This document shows positions 1 to 5,576 of a DNA stretch of 5,576 nucleotides, one piece after another. The stretch is from positions 1 through 5,576 of the forward strand of contig JALSQC010000016.1 of assembly GCA_026985625.1 (NCBI GenBank), in the 5' to 3' direction. The notes below the pieces were generated by a model. That model saw only the letters and a program-made list of their open reading frames with translations. It ran no database searches and was not told the DNA's origin. A program made the position numbers and the translations under genes. The stretch comes from Bacteroidales bacterium (GTDB taxonomy: Bacteria; Bacteroidota; Bacteroidia; Bacteroidales; JAFGXI01). Each line of letters begins with the position of its first letter. The stretch's first letter is position 1.

Positions 1-766
1 TTTTAGCAAAAAAGAATTTTTTACATTTACAACTCCCAATAACGTAAAACTAAACGGTTGGATGATAAAACCTCCTGATTTTGACCCAAATAAAAAATAC
101 CCTGTTTATATGTATCTTTATGGAGGCCCGGGTAATCAACAAGTTTTAGACTCGTGGAATTACGATATAATTTGGCACGAGTTTCTTGCTCAACATAATT
201 ATATTGTAGCTTGTATCGATAACAGAGGAACAGGCGGAAGAGGAGCTGCTTTTAAAAAACTAACTTACGGACAATTAGGAAAATACGAAACCGAAGACCA
301 AATATCGGCTGCAAAATATTACCAAACTTTACCATACGTAGATAAAAACCGTATAGCAATACAAGGTTGGAGCTTTGGCGGATATATGTCGACTCTTTGC
401 TTGGCAAAAGGAAACGATGTTTTTAAAGCAGCAGTTGCTGTTGCTCCTGTTACAAATTGGCGATATTACGACAGCATATATACCGAACGTTATATGGGTT
501 TACCAAAAGATAATGCAAGTGGTTACGACAATAACTCGCCAATAAATTTTGTAAAAAAAATAAAAGGAAAATTTTTATTAATTCACGGAACTGCCGACGA
601 TAATGTTCATTTTCAGAACTCAATAATGCTTGTAGATGCCCTTGTAAAAGCAAATAAACAATTCGAAATGCAATTCTACCCTAACAAAAATCACGGAATA
701 TACGGCGGTAATACCCGTTATCATTTATTTACACGAATATTTAATTTTATTCAAGATAATTTATAA
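1..766 (+). CDS. Dipeptidyl peptidase IV (S9B family), C-terminal catalytic domain, 5'-truncated by window edge
   Basis: Serine exopeptidase that removes Xaa-Pro (and Xaa-Ala) dipeptides from peptide N-termini, normally exported to the periplasm or cell surface in Bacteroidetes. The reading frame is open from base 2, so the ATG at 62 is an internal methionine: the upstream codons read EFFTFTTPNNVKLNGW, which is typical sequence at the entry of the alpha/beta-hydrolase domain. Counting from Met at 62, the oxyanion-hole tyrosine lies in YLYGGPG (about residue 20), the nucleophile is Ser104 in GWSFGGY, the stretch YYDSIYTERYMGLP (136-148) is a DPP IV hallmark, the acid is Asp179 in HGTADDNVHF, and the base is His211 in KNHGIYGG. 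All three triad residues are therefore present. About 254 C-terminal residues are visible of a family length near 720-740; the beta-propeller is missing only because of the window edge. It is followed after 12 bases by the BFD-like gene, so cotranscription is possible. Family assignment is secure; exact substrate is inferred. Confidence 0.96.
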   Translation, partial: FSKKEFFTFTTPNNVKLNGWMIKPPDFDPNKKYPVYMYLYGGPGNQQVLDSWNYDIIWHEFLAQHNYIVACIDNRGTGGRGAAFKKLTYGQLGKYETEDQISAAKYYQTLPYVDKNRIAIQGWSFGGYMSTLCLAKGNDVFKAAVAVAPVTNWRYYDSIYTERYMGLPKDNASGYDNNSPINFVKKIKGKFLLIHGTADDNVHFQNSIMLVDALVKANKQFEMQFYPNKNHGIYGGNTRYHLFTRIFNFIQDNL

Positions 767-778
767 AATTTTTTAATT

Positions 779-973
779 ATGGATTATTTAAACGAGGAGA
801 TTTGTCATTGTTTTAAAATTACACGAGGCGATATTGTTAAAGCTATAAAAGAAAACAATTTAAAATCTGTTGAAGATGTAGGCAAATACACTAATGCAGG
901 AACAGCCTGCGGCTCGTGCAAGGAAGATATATTTGATATAATAAAAAAAGTTGTTTTCTTAAAAAAATTATAA
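779..973 (+). CDS. Small BFD-like [2Fe-2S]-binding protein
   Basis: A 64-residue protein of the BFD-like [2Fe-2S] family (bacterioferritin-associated ferredoxin; the same fold occurs as a domain in NifU, nitrite reductases and some oxidoreductases). The four expected cluster ligands are visible as C9-x-C11 (EICHCF) and C44-x-x-C47 (TACGSC), separated by 32 residues, with the usual helix-rich segment between them (GDIVKAIKENNLKSVEDVGKY would be the helix-turn-helix around residues 17-37, split here only for description). The ATG at 779 puts the first Cys pair nine residues in, as usual for the family. No Shine-Dalgarno is visible. The gene starts 12 bases after the DPP IV stop and no promoter is seen in the gap, so it may be read through from upstream. 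No bacterioferritin gene is in the window, so its partner is unknown; it could supply electrons for iron release or be a generic electron-transfer or Fe-S protein. Confidence 0.87.
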   Translation: MDYLNEEICHCFKITRGDIVKAIKENNLKSVEDVGKYTNAGTACGSCKEDIFDIIKKVVFLKKL

Positions 974-983
974 CTTTTTTTAT
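941..983. terminator. Candidate bidirectional terminator between the convergent BFD-like and M49-like genes
   Basis: Perfect 12-bp inverted repeat: ATAAAAAAAGTT at 941-952 and its complement at 972-983, with a 19-nt spacer. The right arm ends in a run of seven T on the plus strand, and the left arm gives the matching T run on the minus strand, so it could end transcription from both sides. It overlaps the last codons of the BFD-like gene (stop 971-973) and lies 10 bases past the stop of the minus-strand gene. The stem has only one G-C pair per arm, so it is weak, and function is inferred. Confidence 0.4.
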
Positions 984-992
984 TTGGGTTAT

Positions 993-2675
993 TTATAAAC
1001 CTAAAACAGATTTTCCTTCTTCAAAAATAATATCAACAGGAATTTTTGCTTCGCGTATTTTTAATAAATCTTTTTCTAATTCGGGTTTTATTGTTCCGTA
1101 TTTTTTAATAAGATTTTTTGCTGCAAGTATATCTCCATCGCCTTGAATTATTATAACTTTTTTAGCCAAATCTTCGTTTGCTTGTTTCATTTTATCAAAA
1201 TCAACTTTATAAATTCCATTATCGTTACGAGTAATTGCTCCTTTGTCCATATAATAATTAAATGCTATAACGGCTGCACTTCCTTGCGAATGAGCAGAAC
1301 CAAATCTTACCGAACGAAAAATATCGGCAAGATAAGTTTCAAAATTATCATTAATATTATCTTCTTTTATTATGTTTTTTTCGTTTAGTTTACGAATTAA
1401 ATATAATCTTAGAACATCGTTATTTAAGTTTTTAATAATGTTGTATGTTCCTTTAAGTGCTTCTTTTACTTTTATTTTTCCATCAATTGTTTTTGACATT
1501 AACATTCCGTTACATATCTCAAAAAACAAATTATTCTCAAAAAATGATTTTGAGTTTATATATTTTAATTGCGAACTGTCTATTAATACCTCGGATATAG
1601 GATAAAGTATTTTGTTAAATTTTGCTTCGGTAACGTTTTTAAATTGTAGTTTTTTTGTTCCTTTTTCCATTCTTATTTTTCCGTCGGTAGGACGTGTTAG
1701 AGCAATATTCTTGGGACCTGCATTACTATATCCTCCGTTGTAAAGAATGTTACAAACTACAATTCCCGAATTTATTCCTAATTCTTGCGATTTATATTTT
1801 TCGTCAACCGGTAATTCTTTTTGCAAATCGTGTAAAACGTTAAGATACGATTGATATTTGTTTGTCCATTCGGTATCTACAATCATAACCGAAGCTTCGT
1901 AAGCTCCTTTTATGTATAAAAAATGGTCTTCTTCGTTTTCGAAAGCTCCAATTGTAAAATCTATAGGATTATTTTTCATATCAACCCATGCAGCATCACT
2001 CTCGTAAAAATCGTCGGTTTGCAAGCCTTTTATTCTTTTTATTAGATAATCTTTAAATTGTTTGTTTTCACAAATATCGGCTGCTGCTTGCAAATGTTTA
2101 CATATTTCGTTTATTTGTGTTTTATAGGCTTCGTGATAAGGTATTGTATAGTCTTCATCATTTTCATCTTTTCTAAGCAATGTATACATGCTTAATTTAT
2201 CTTGAAACGGTAATTGTATAAATGGAAGATATTTTATATCGTTTGGATAAAAATTAGCTCCAATAGGTTTACGCTTAAAGCCTTTCACAAAAGGTTCGTT
2301 ATCGTTTAATCTATCCCAAGGTCCATAATTTATTTTTGCATATTTTAATTCATTTTCATCGGTTATTTTTGCAAAAAGCGAGTCTTTATTTCCGTAAGTT
2401 TGATCCCAAAAAATATCATCTACAATCTTAGCGGCGTCAATAAGGTGAGATATTATTTTTTTTTGATTATCGCTTAAATTCGATAAATCGTAATTTAATT
2501 TTATTACGGCATATTGATTTAATTTGTCTTGTATAGACATTACCGTAGTATCTTTTACAGTGTTTGTGCTATCAACATTATTGTTATTTTTATTGTTTTG
2601 TGTTTCTTGATTATTACAAGCAATAAAATTTAAACTAAGTATAGTAATAAATACATAAAATAGATCTTTTCTCAT
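993..2675 (-). CDS. DPP III/M49-like lipoprotein that lacks the zinc-binding motifs (predicted pseudoenzyme)
   Basis: A 560-residue protein that resembles the Bacteroidetes M49 family (dipeptidyl peptidase III-like zinc hydrolases of about 550 residues, often named Zn-dependent hydrolase). Residues 1-20 form a lipoprotein signal: basic MRK, a hydrophobic stretch, and FIAC with lipidated Cys20, followed by an Asn-rich linker (about 21-45). Family-like segments run the full length: KINYGPWDRL (114-123), KPIGANFYP (136-144), SDAAWVDMKNNPIDFTIG (226-243), LPVDEKYK (288-295), GYSNAGPKNIA (315-325), IFRSVRFG (452-459) and the C-terminal IPVDIIFEEGKSVLGL. At the place where active members have HExxHG, this protein reads F385-E-I-C-N389-G, so both zinc histidines are gone. 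The second metal motif (EE-x-KAD type) reads K415-N-L-N-N-D420, losing the glutamates. The frame is intact, so this is not simple decay. It is probably an outer-membrane-tethered, non-hydrolytic peptide-binding or regulatory protein; role unknown. The alignment to active relatives is from memory. Confidence 0.85.
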   Translation of the reverse strand: MRKDLFYVFITILSLNFIACNNQETQNNKNNNNVDSTNTVKDTTVMSIQDKLNQYAVIKLNYDLSNLSDNQKKIISHLIDAAKIVDDIFWDQTYGNKDSLFAKITDENELKYAKINYGPWDRLNDNEPFVKGFKRKPIGANFYPNDIKYLPFIQLPFQDKLSMYTLLRKDENDEDYTIPYHEAYKTQINEICKHLQAAADICENKQFKDYLIKRIKGLQTDDFYESDAAWVDMKNNPIDFTIGAFENEEDHFLYIKGAYEASVMIVDTEWTNKYQSYLNVLHDLQKELPVDEKYKSQELGINSGIVVCNILYNGGYSNAGPKNIALTRPTDGKIRMEKGTKKLQFKNVTEAKFNKILYPISEVLIDSSQLKYINSKSFFENNLFFEICNGMLMSKTIDGKIKVKEALKGTYNIIKNLNNDVLRLYLIRKLNEKNIIKEDNINDNFETYLADIFRSVRFGSAHSQGSAAVIAFNYYMDKGAITRNDNGIYKVDFDKMKQANEDLAKKVIIIQGDGDILAAKNLIKKYGTIKPELEKDLLKIREAKIPVDIIFEEGKSVLGL

Positions 2676-2772
2676 AATAGTTTTTATTAAAAGTTTAAAG
2701 ATATAAAGATAATATTTTTTTTATAATATGGTTTATCGAATAAGATTTTTTTTATTTGATTTTTTTATAAAT

Positions 2773-2803
2773 AAAAAAAAGCTACATAAAGTAGCTTTTT
2801 TTT
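2773..2803 (-). terminator. Rho-independent terminator of rplS (symmetric hairpin)
   Basis: Perfect 13-bp inverted repeat: A8 + GCTAC at 2773-2785, loop ATAAA at 2786-2790, GTAGC + T8 at 2791-2803. Read on the minus strand it begins six bases after the rplS TAA (2810-2812) and gives a GCTAC/GTAGC stem followed by a run of eight T. It is structurally able to work in both directions, but no plus-strand gene reads into it, so it is assigned to rplS. Confidence 0.85.
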
Positions 2804-2809
2804 ATTTTA

Positions 2810-3166
2810 TTATTTTATAATTTTTTTCTCTTTAATTCTTGCTTTTTTACCTGTTAAACCTCTTAAGTAATATATCCTTGCTCTTCGCACTCTACCGTGT
2901 TTATTAATTTCTATACTGTCGATAAATGGTGATTGAATAGGGAATATTCTTTCTACACCAACATTATTCGACGACATTTTTCTTACGGTAAATGTTTCGG
3001 TTATTCCGTGTCCTTTTCGTTGTATTACTACTCCTTTAAAAACTTGAATACGTTCTTTATTACCTTCTTTAATTTTATACGAAACAGATATTGTATCTCC
3101 ACTTTTAAAGTTCGGATATTCTTTTTTTACTTCAAAACTGTTTTCAACTTCTTTTAATAAATCCAT
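2810..3166 (-). CDS. rplS: 50S ribosomal protein L19
   Basis: Large-subunit ribosomal protein located at the 30S/50S interface. The 118-residue length matches the family (about 115-120). Recognisable blocks in order: PNFKSGDTISVSYKIKEG (18-35), ERIQVFKGVVI (38-48), GHGITETFTVRK (52-63), GVERIFPIQSP (70-80), and the C-terminal signature GRVRRARIYYLR (91-102) followed by TGKKARIKEKK. The ATG at 3164-3166 gives the expected short N-terminal helix (MDLLKEVE); no Shine-Dalgarno is present, as is usual in Bacteroidetes. The stop is a tandem TAATAA. It appears monocistronic: a -7 box lies 41 bases upstream and a strong hairpin terminator directly downstream. It shows no trmD or rimM partner here, unlike the common bacterial arrangement. 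It is also the best taxonomic marker in the window. Confidence 0.98.
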   Translation of the reverse strand: MDLLKEVENSFEVKKEYPNFKSGDTISVSYKIKEGNKERIQVFKGVVIQRKGHGITETFTVRKMSSNNVGVERIFPIQSPFIDSIEINKHGRVRRARIYYLRGLTGKKARIKEKKIIK

Positions 3167-3207
3167 CTTACTTTTATATTAAAATATTATTTTTTATTAA
3201 TGGGTTG

Positions 3208-3215
3208 CAAAAATA
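3208..3215 (-). promoter_or_regulatory. Candidate -7 box of the rplS promoter
   Basis: The minus strand reads TATTTTTG, an exact match to the Bacteroidetes -7 consensus TAnnTTTG. It ends 41 bases before the rplS ATG, leaving room for a leader of roughly 35 nt. No clear TTG -33 element is seen at the expected distance upstream. In such AT-rich DNA a chance match is possible, but the same octamer sits at a similar distance from the dipeptidase gene. Confidence 0.5.
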
Positions 3216-3259
3216 GTAATATTTTTTTAATTGTATAAATTAATTTTAATTTATTTTAA

Positions 3260-4894
3260 TTATTCTTTTTTTTCGCTTGGATATAAAAATTTATCGCCTG
3301 TTTCTTTTACTATTCTTCTATACCAATCTATGCCATATCCGGGTTGTTTAAGTTTTGGGTTTAAATTATTTCCGTCTTTTTCTTTAATATTACCGTCCAT
3401 GTATTTCATAAATAAATATTTATAAAAGTTTTTCCATTCGTAAACAGTATTATTAGCTGTATTTACCGAAAAGTTTGTAATATAATCTATGGCATATTCT
3501 TTATTTGTTTTATAAAGTTCGGCTGCGGCAATATCTATTGCTTTTGTATATGTTTCGTATTTTTTTTCCAAGTTTTTTATTTTTTTCTCAATTTCGGGGT
3601 GTATAACATCGTAACGGGTATATGCAAAGTTCGAAACTTGATTAAAAACCCAAAAGGCTGCGTTATCCGACCATTCCATCATTTTTCCATTACCTTGTGC
3701 GTATGTTTCGGGTATTTTATTTATTCCGCAATATAACGGAACGTGAACTGTTGATGCTGCGTCGTCAACTCCAAACCAATTTATTCCTCCAATTGGGTCG
3801 GGCAACCACGAACGCGATTGTGTTACAAAAGTAAAGCCTGTTTGTTGTGTAGCAGATGCTCTTTCGTTGCAATATTCTTTTCCATCAACTTTCCATGTTA
3901 AAGGTCTCCATCTGTAAGGACAATGAAAAGGTCCTGCTCCTATATCTTTTGTCATATCAAGAGGTGTTCCCTCGAAATGGTCTGCTAAAAATTTAAACAT
4001 ATCGTCGAGTGTAATTTTGCGTTTGGGTTTTATCCAAAGTGGCATGCGGTTTTTTAGGTTATGTCCCGATGCATAATCTTCGTATTTATCCATATCATCG
4101 TTAACCATTCTAAAAGCTGCCCAAACTCTTGCTTCGCAAAAACGGGCTCCTCCAAAATCAACGGGAGCATAAGTATCCGAAAAGCTAAAATCTTTATCTT
4201 TGCCGTTAAAATATCCTTTTTTTCGTGCAAACGATATTACATCGTCAGAATATAAACAATTATCTGGGTCTTTTAACGGAAATGTTCTAATTCTGGCTTG
4301 ATTTGCATGTCCGCAAATATATCCATCGGGAATTTTGCGTGCAACCCAAACTGCTCCTTTTTCGCCTTGGCCTTTTCCTATAACTTCCATTATCCAAACC
4401 TCGTTTTTATCGGCTATCGAAAAGCTCTCGCCCTCGCTGTAGTATCCATATTTTGCCATTAAATCGGTCATTACTTTAATTGCTTCGCGTGCAGTTTTTG
4501 AGCGTTGCAGAGCTATGTATATTAAACTTCCGTAATCCATTATTGCATTATCTTGGTGATGCAATTCTTTGCGTCCTCCGTAGGTTGTTTCGCCTATAGC
4601 TACTTGATACTCGTTCATATTTCCAATTACCGAATATGTATGAGCAACTTCCGGTATCTCGCCTAAATATTTTCCTGTATCCCACTCATATATTTTTCGC
4701 ATCTCGCCGGGTTTATGGTCCATTGCCGGATAGTAATATAATTCTCCATATAATACATGCGAGTCGGCGTTGTAAGATATCATTGTAGAACCGTCAGCCG
4801 AAGCTCCTTTTGTTACTAAAAAATTTGTACAAGCAAATGTATTTAAATTTAGTATTATCGATAAAATAATTGTTGTTAAGAATATTTTTTTCAT
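3260..4894 (-). CDS. Exported C69-family dipeptidase (PepD-like Ntn hydrolase)
   Basis: Cysteine-nucleophile dipeptidase of peptidase family C69, which splits a broad range of dipeptides. Residues 1-21 are a signal peptide (MKK, a hydrophobic core, then NTFA), and Cys22 opens the hallmark block CTNFLVTKGASADGSTM (22-38), so signal peptide removal after Ala21 would place the catalytic Cys at the mature N-terminus, as an Ntn hydrolase requires. Further family-like blocks are YNADSH (41-46), AIGETTYGGR (99-108), EGESFSIADKNEVWIMEV (154-171), GYICGHANQARI (191-202), DFGGARFCEARVW (246-258), and GAGPFHCPYRWRPLTW (319-334). A charged helical segment near 432-462 may be a short coiled coil. Length (544) is usual for the family. 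It is the only gene leftward of the divergent promoter region at 4895-5029; rplS follows after 93 bases but has its own -7 box. It probably acts in the periplasm downstream of peptidases such as DPP IV; location is inferred from the signal peptide. Confidence 0.95.
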   Translation of the reverse strand: MKKIFLTTIILSIILNLNTFACTNFLVTKGASADGSTMISYNADSHVLYGELYYYPAMDHKPGEMRKIYEWDTGKYLGEIPEVAHTYSVIGNMNEYQVAIGETTYGGRKELHHQDNAIMDYGSLIYIALQRSKTAREAIKVMTDLMAKYGYYSEGESFSIADKNEVWIMEVIGKGQGEKGAVWVARKIPDGYICGHANQARIRTFPLKDPDNCLYSDDVISFARKKGYFNGKDKDFSFSDTYAPVDFGGARFCEARVWAAFRMVNDDMDKYEDYASGHNLKNRMPLWIKPKRKITLDDMFKFLADHFEGTPLDMTKDIGAGPFHCPYRWRPLTWKVDGKEYCNERASATQQTGFTFVTQSRSWLPDPIGGINWFGVDDAASTVHVPLYCGINKIPETYAQGNGKMMEWSDNAAFWVFNQVSNFAYTRYDVIHPEIEKKIKNLEKKYETYTKAIDIAAAELYKTNKEYAIDYITNFSVNTANNTVYEWKNFYKYLFMKYMDGNIKEKDGNNLNPKLKQPGYGIDWYRRIVKETGDKFLYPSEKKE

Positions 4895-4930
4895 AAATTT
4901 TTATTTTTTTATAAATTTTAAAAAGATTCA

Positions 4931-4938
4931 CAAAAATA
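4931..4938 (-). promoter_or_regulatory. Candidate -7 box of the dipeptidase promoter
   Basis: The minus strand reads TATTTTTG, again an exact TAnnTTTG match and identical to the box upstream of rplS. It ends 36 bases before the dipeptidase ATG (4892-4894). No TTG is found near -33, so the call rests on the -7 box and its position alone. Confidence 0.5.
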
Positions 4939-4958
4939 AAAAAATAATAATAATTTCT

Positions 4959-4980
4959 AAATTATAAGACTTTATAATTT
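4959..4980. repeat. Perfect 9-bp inverted repeat between the two divergent promoters
   Basis: AAATTATAA at 4959-4967 and TTATAATTT at 4972-4980 with the 4-nt spacer GACT. It lies between the candidate -7 boxes of the leftward dipeptidase gene and the rightward CARF gene. It has the size and symmetry of an operator for a dimeric regulator, but the arms are pure A/T in very AT-rich DNA, so chance is a real alternative. Confidence 0.25.
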
Positions 4981-5000
4981 TAATCTTAAATCTTTATTTT

Positions 5001-5008
5001 TAAATTTG
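5001..5008 (+). promoter_or_regulatory. Candidate -7 box of the CARF gene promoter
   Basis: TAAATTTG matches the Bacteroidetes -7 consensus TAnnTTTG exactly and ends 21 bases before the ATG at 5030. No TTG -33 element is seen. If real, the CARF gene has its own promoter and a very short leader. Confidence 0.4.
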
Positions 5009-5029
5009 ATTTTTTTAATATTTTATAAT

Positions 5030-5576
5030 ATGTCAAATATATTAATAAGTTTAGTTGGTAATAGAGTTATAGCAAATGTTCTTTTAATAGAAGAATTTAA
5101 ACAAAATATAGATAAATATGTTTTTATAAGCGATAAACGAATGGAAAGCAACGAGTTTAACCGTTCAAAATCTATAATTTCGGCTTGCGAGATTAATGTT
5201 GACGATACCGATATTTTAATTGTAAACTCAAATGCTTTATTTAAAATCGAGGAATCTTTAAGTAATTTTAATTTTAGTAATAATGATATTTTTTTTGTAA
5301 ACATATCAAGCGGAACCAAATTAATGGCTATTGCAGCTTTAAATTTTTTTAGAGAATTTAATAGTAAAATTTATTTTATTCCTGATTTTACTAATATATA
5401 CCGACAAATTTACCCCGTAATTAAAAATCCCGAAAATAAATTTACCATAAATATAAGTTTAAATAAATACTTTAGAGCTAATGGTTTATCGGCAATACAA
5501 ATAAAACATAAAATACGCGAACCTTTCGAGAGTTCAAAACTAATGTTTAAATTTATTAAATTTAAAGGTAATATAA
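5030..5576 (+). CDS. CARF-domain protein, Card1/Can2-like (former DUF1887), 3'-truncated by window edge
   Basis: The frame is open from ATG 5030 to the window end: 182 codons with no stop. The N-terminus ILISLVGNRVIANVLLIEEF (4-23) is a hydrophobic strand, a small-residue loop and a helix, as at the start of CARF Rossmann folds. It is followed by DKYVFISDKRM (28-38), DILIVNS (61-67), and the key block FFVNISSGTKLMAIAALNFF (88-107), which matches the N-x-[ST]-x-GTK-x-M ligand-pocket loop of the family, then KIYFIPD (113-119). The segment INISLNKYFRANGLSA (140-155) resembles the linker after the CARF domain in Card1/Can2 proteins. Known members bind cyclic tetra-adenylate made by type III CRISPR Cas10 and switch on a C-terminal PD-(D/E)xK nuclease; that half would lie past the edge and is not seen. 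The ATG is chosen because it directly precedes the first strand and there is no upstream ATG in frame. Other CARF effectors (Csx1/Csm6 or a CARF regulator) remain possible. Confidence 0.8.
   Translation, partial: MSNILISLVGNRVIANVLLIEEFKQNIDKYVFISDKRMESNEFNRSKSIISACEINVDDTDILIVNSNALFKIEESLSNFNFSNNDIFFVNISSGTKLMAIAALNFFREFNSKIYFIPDFTNIYRQIYPVIKNPENKFTINISLNKYFRANGLSAIQIKHKIREPFESSKLMFKFIKFKGNI

Noticed and set aside
62..64. ATG at 62 as the start of a complete 234-residue peptidase gene
   Set aside because: The frame is open to base 2 and the upstream codons encode DPP IV-like sequence (EFFTFTTPNNVKLNGW), so this is an internal Met of a gene that begins outside the window.
983..1005. Small stem (TTTGGGTT with AACCTAAA, one G-T pair) across the stop codon of the M49-like gene
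   Set aside because: Eight pairs with a 7-nt loop and mostly inside the coding end; no T run follows on the minus strand right after it. The 12-bp repeat at 941-983 is a better terminator candidate.
1143..1605. Two plus-strand open frames inside the M49-like gene
   Set aside because: They are antisense to a well-supported 560-codon gene and are Phe/Ile/Tyr-rich in the way expected from the complement of AT-rich coding DNA.
3167..3207. Possible structured ribosomal-protein leader upstream of rplS
   Set aside because: The space between the candidate -7 box and the ATG is about 41 bases, nearly all A/T, with no stable G-C stem, so an autoregulatory leader is not supported.
4919..4958. A-rich tract with repeated AATAATAATAA-like units, considered as an origin-type or repeat element
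   Set aside because: Short, simple AT-rich sequence like the other intergenic regions in the window; no DnaA boxes or iterons are visible.
5023..5319. Minus-strand open frame of 98 codons at the right end
   Set aside because: It is antisense to the CARF gene, has low-complexity Leu/Ser/Ile-rich composition and no family resemblance, while the plus-strand frame shows a clear CARF block.

Overview
The window is strongly AT-rich. It has TAA as the stop codon of every complete gene, no visible Shine-Dalgarno sequences, and TAnnTTTG-type -7 promoter boxes upstream of three genes. Together with the protein families present (DPP IV, an M49-type lipoprotein close to a Bacteroidetes family, a C69 dipeptidase, and a Bacteroidetes-like L19), this points to an uncultured or little-studied member of Bacteroidetes, probably Bacteroidales or a relative. 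This placement is inferred from family resemblance recalled from memory, not from a search.

Layout: (1) Positions 1-766, plus strand, hold the C-terminal catalytic domain of a dipeptidyl peptidase IV whose start lies outside the window. Twelve bases later a 64-residue BFD-type [2Fe-2S] protein follows (779-973). (2) The next three genes are on the minus strand and read toward the left: a C69 dipeptidase (3260-4894), ribosomal protein L19 (rplS, 2810-3166), and a DPP III/M49-like lipoprotein (993-2675). The lipoprotein converges on the BFD gene, with a 12-bp perfect inverted repeat at the junction. rplS has its own -7 box and a strong hairpin terminator. (3) From 5030 to the right edge, on the plus strand and divergent from the dipeptidase, is the first 182 codons of a CARF-domain protein that resembles Card1/Can2 (formerly DUF1887), the cyclic-oligoadenylate-activated nuclease of type III CRISPR immunity. 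Its nuclease half is beyond the edge.

Three of the six proteins belong to peptide-degrading families that work on oligopeptides or dipeptides outside the cytoplasm (DPP IV, M49-like, C69), which fits a protein-fermenting lifestyle. The M49-like protein, however, has lost the zinc-binding and catalytic signature (HExxH replaced by FEICN; the second glutamate motif also lost) while remaining an intact, otherwise conserved 560-residue lipoprotein, so it looks like a pseudoenzyme. The two items most worth following up are this dead M49 homologue and the CARF protein at the right edge, which may be the first gene of a defence locus. There is no stretch longer than 135 bases without a gene, and I see no tRNA, rRNA, CRISPR array or insertion sequence.
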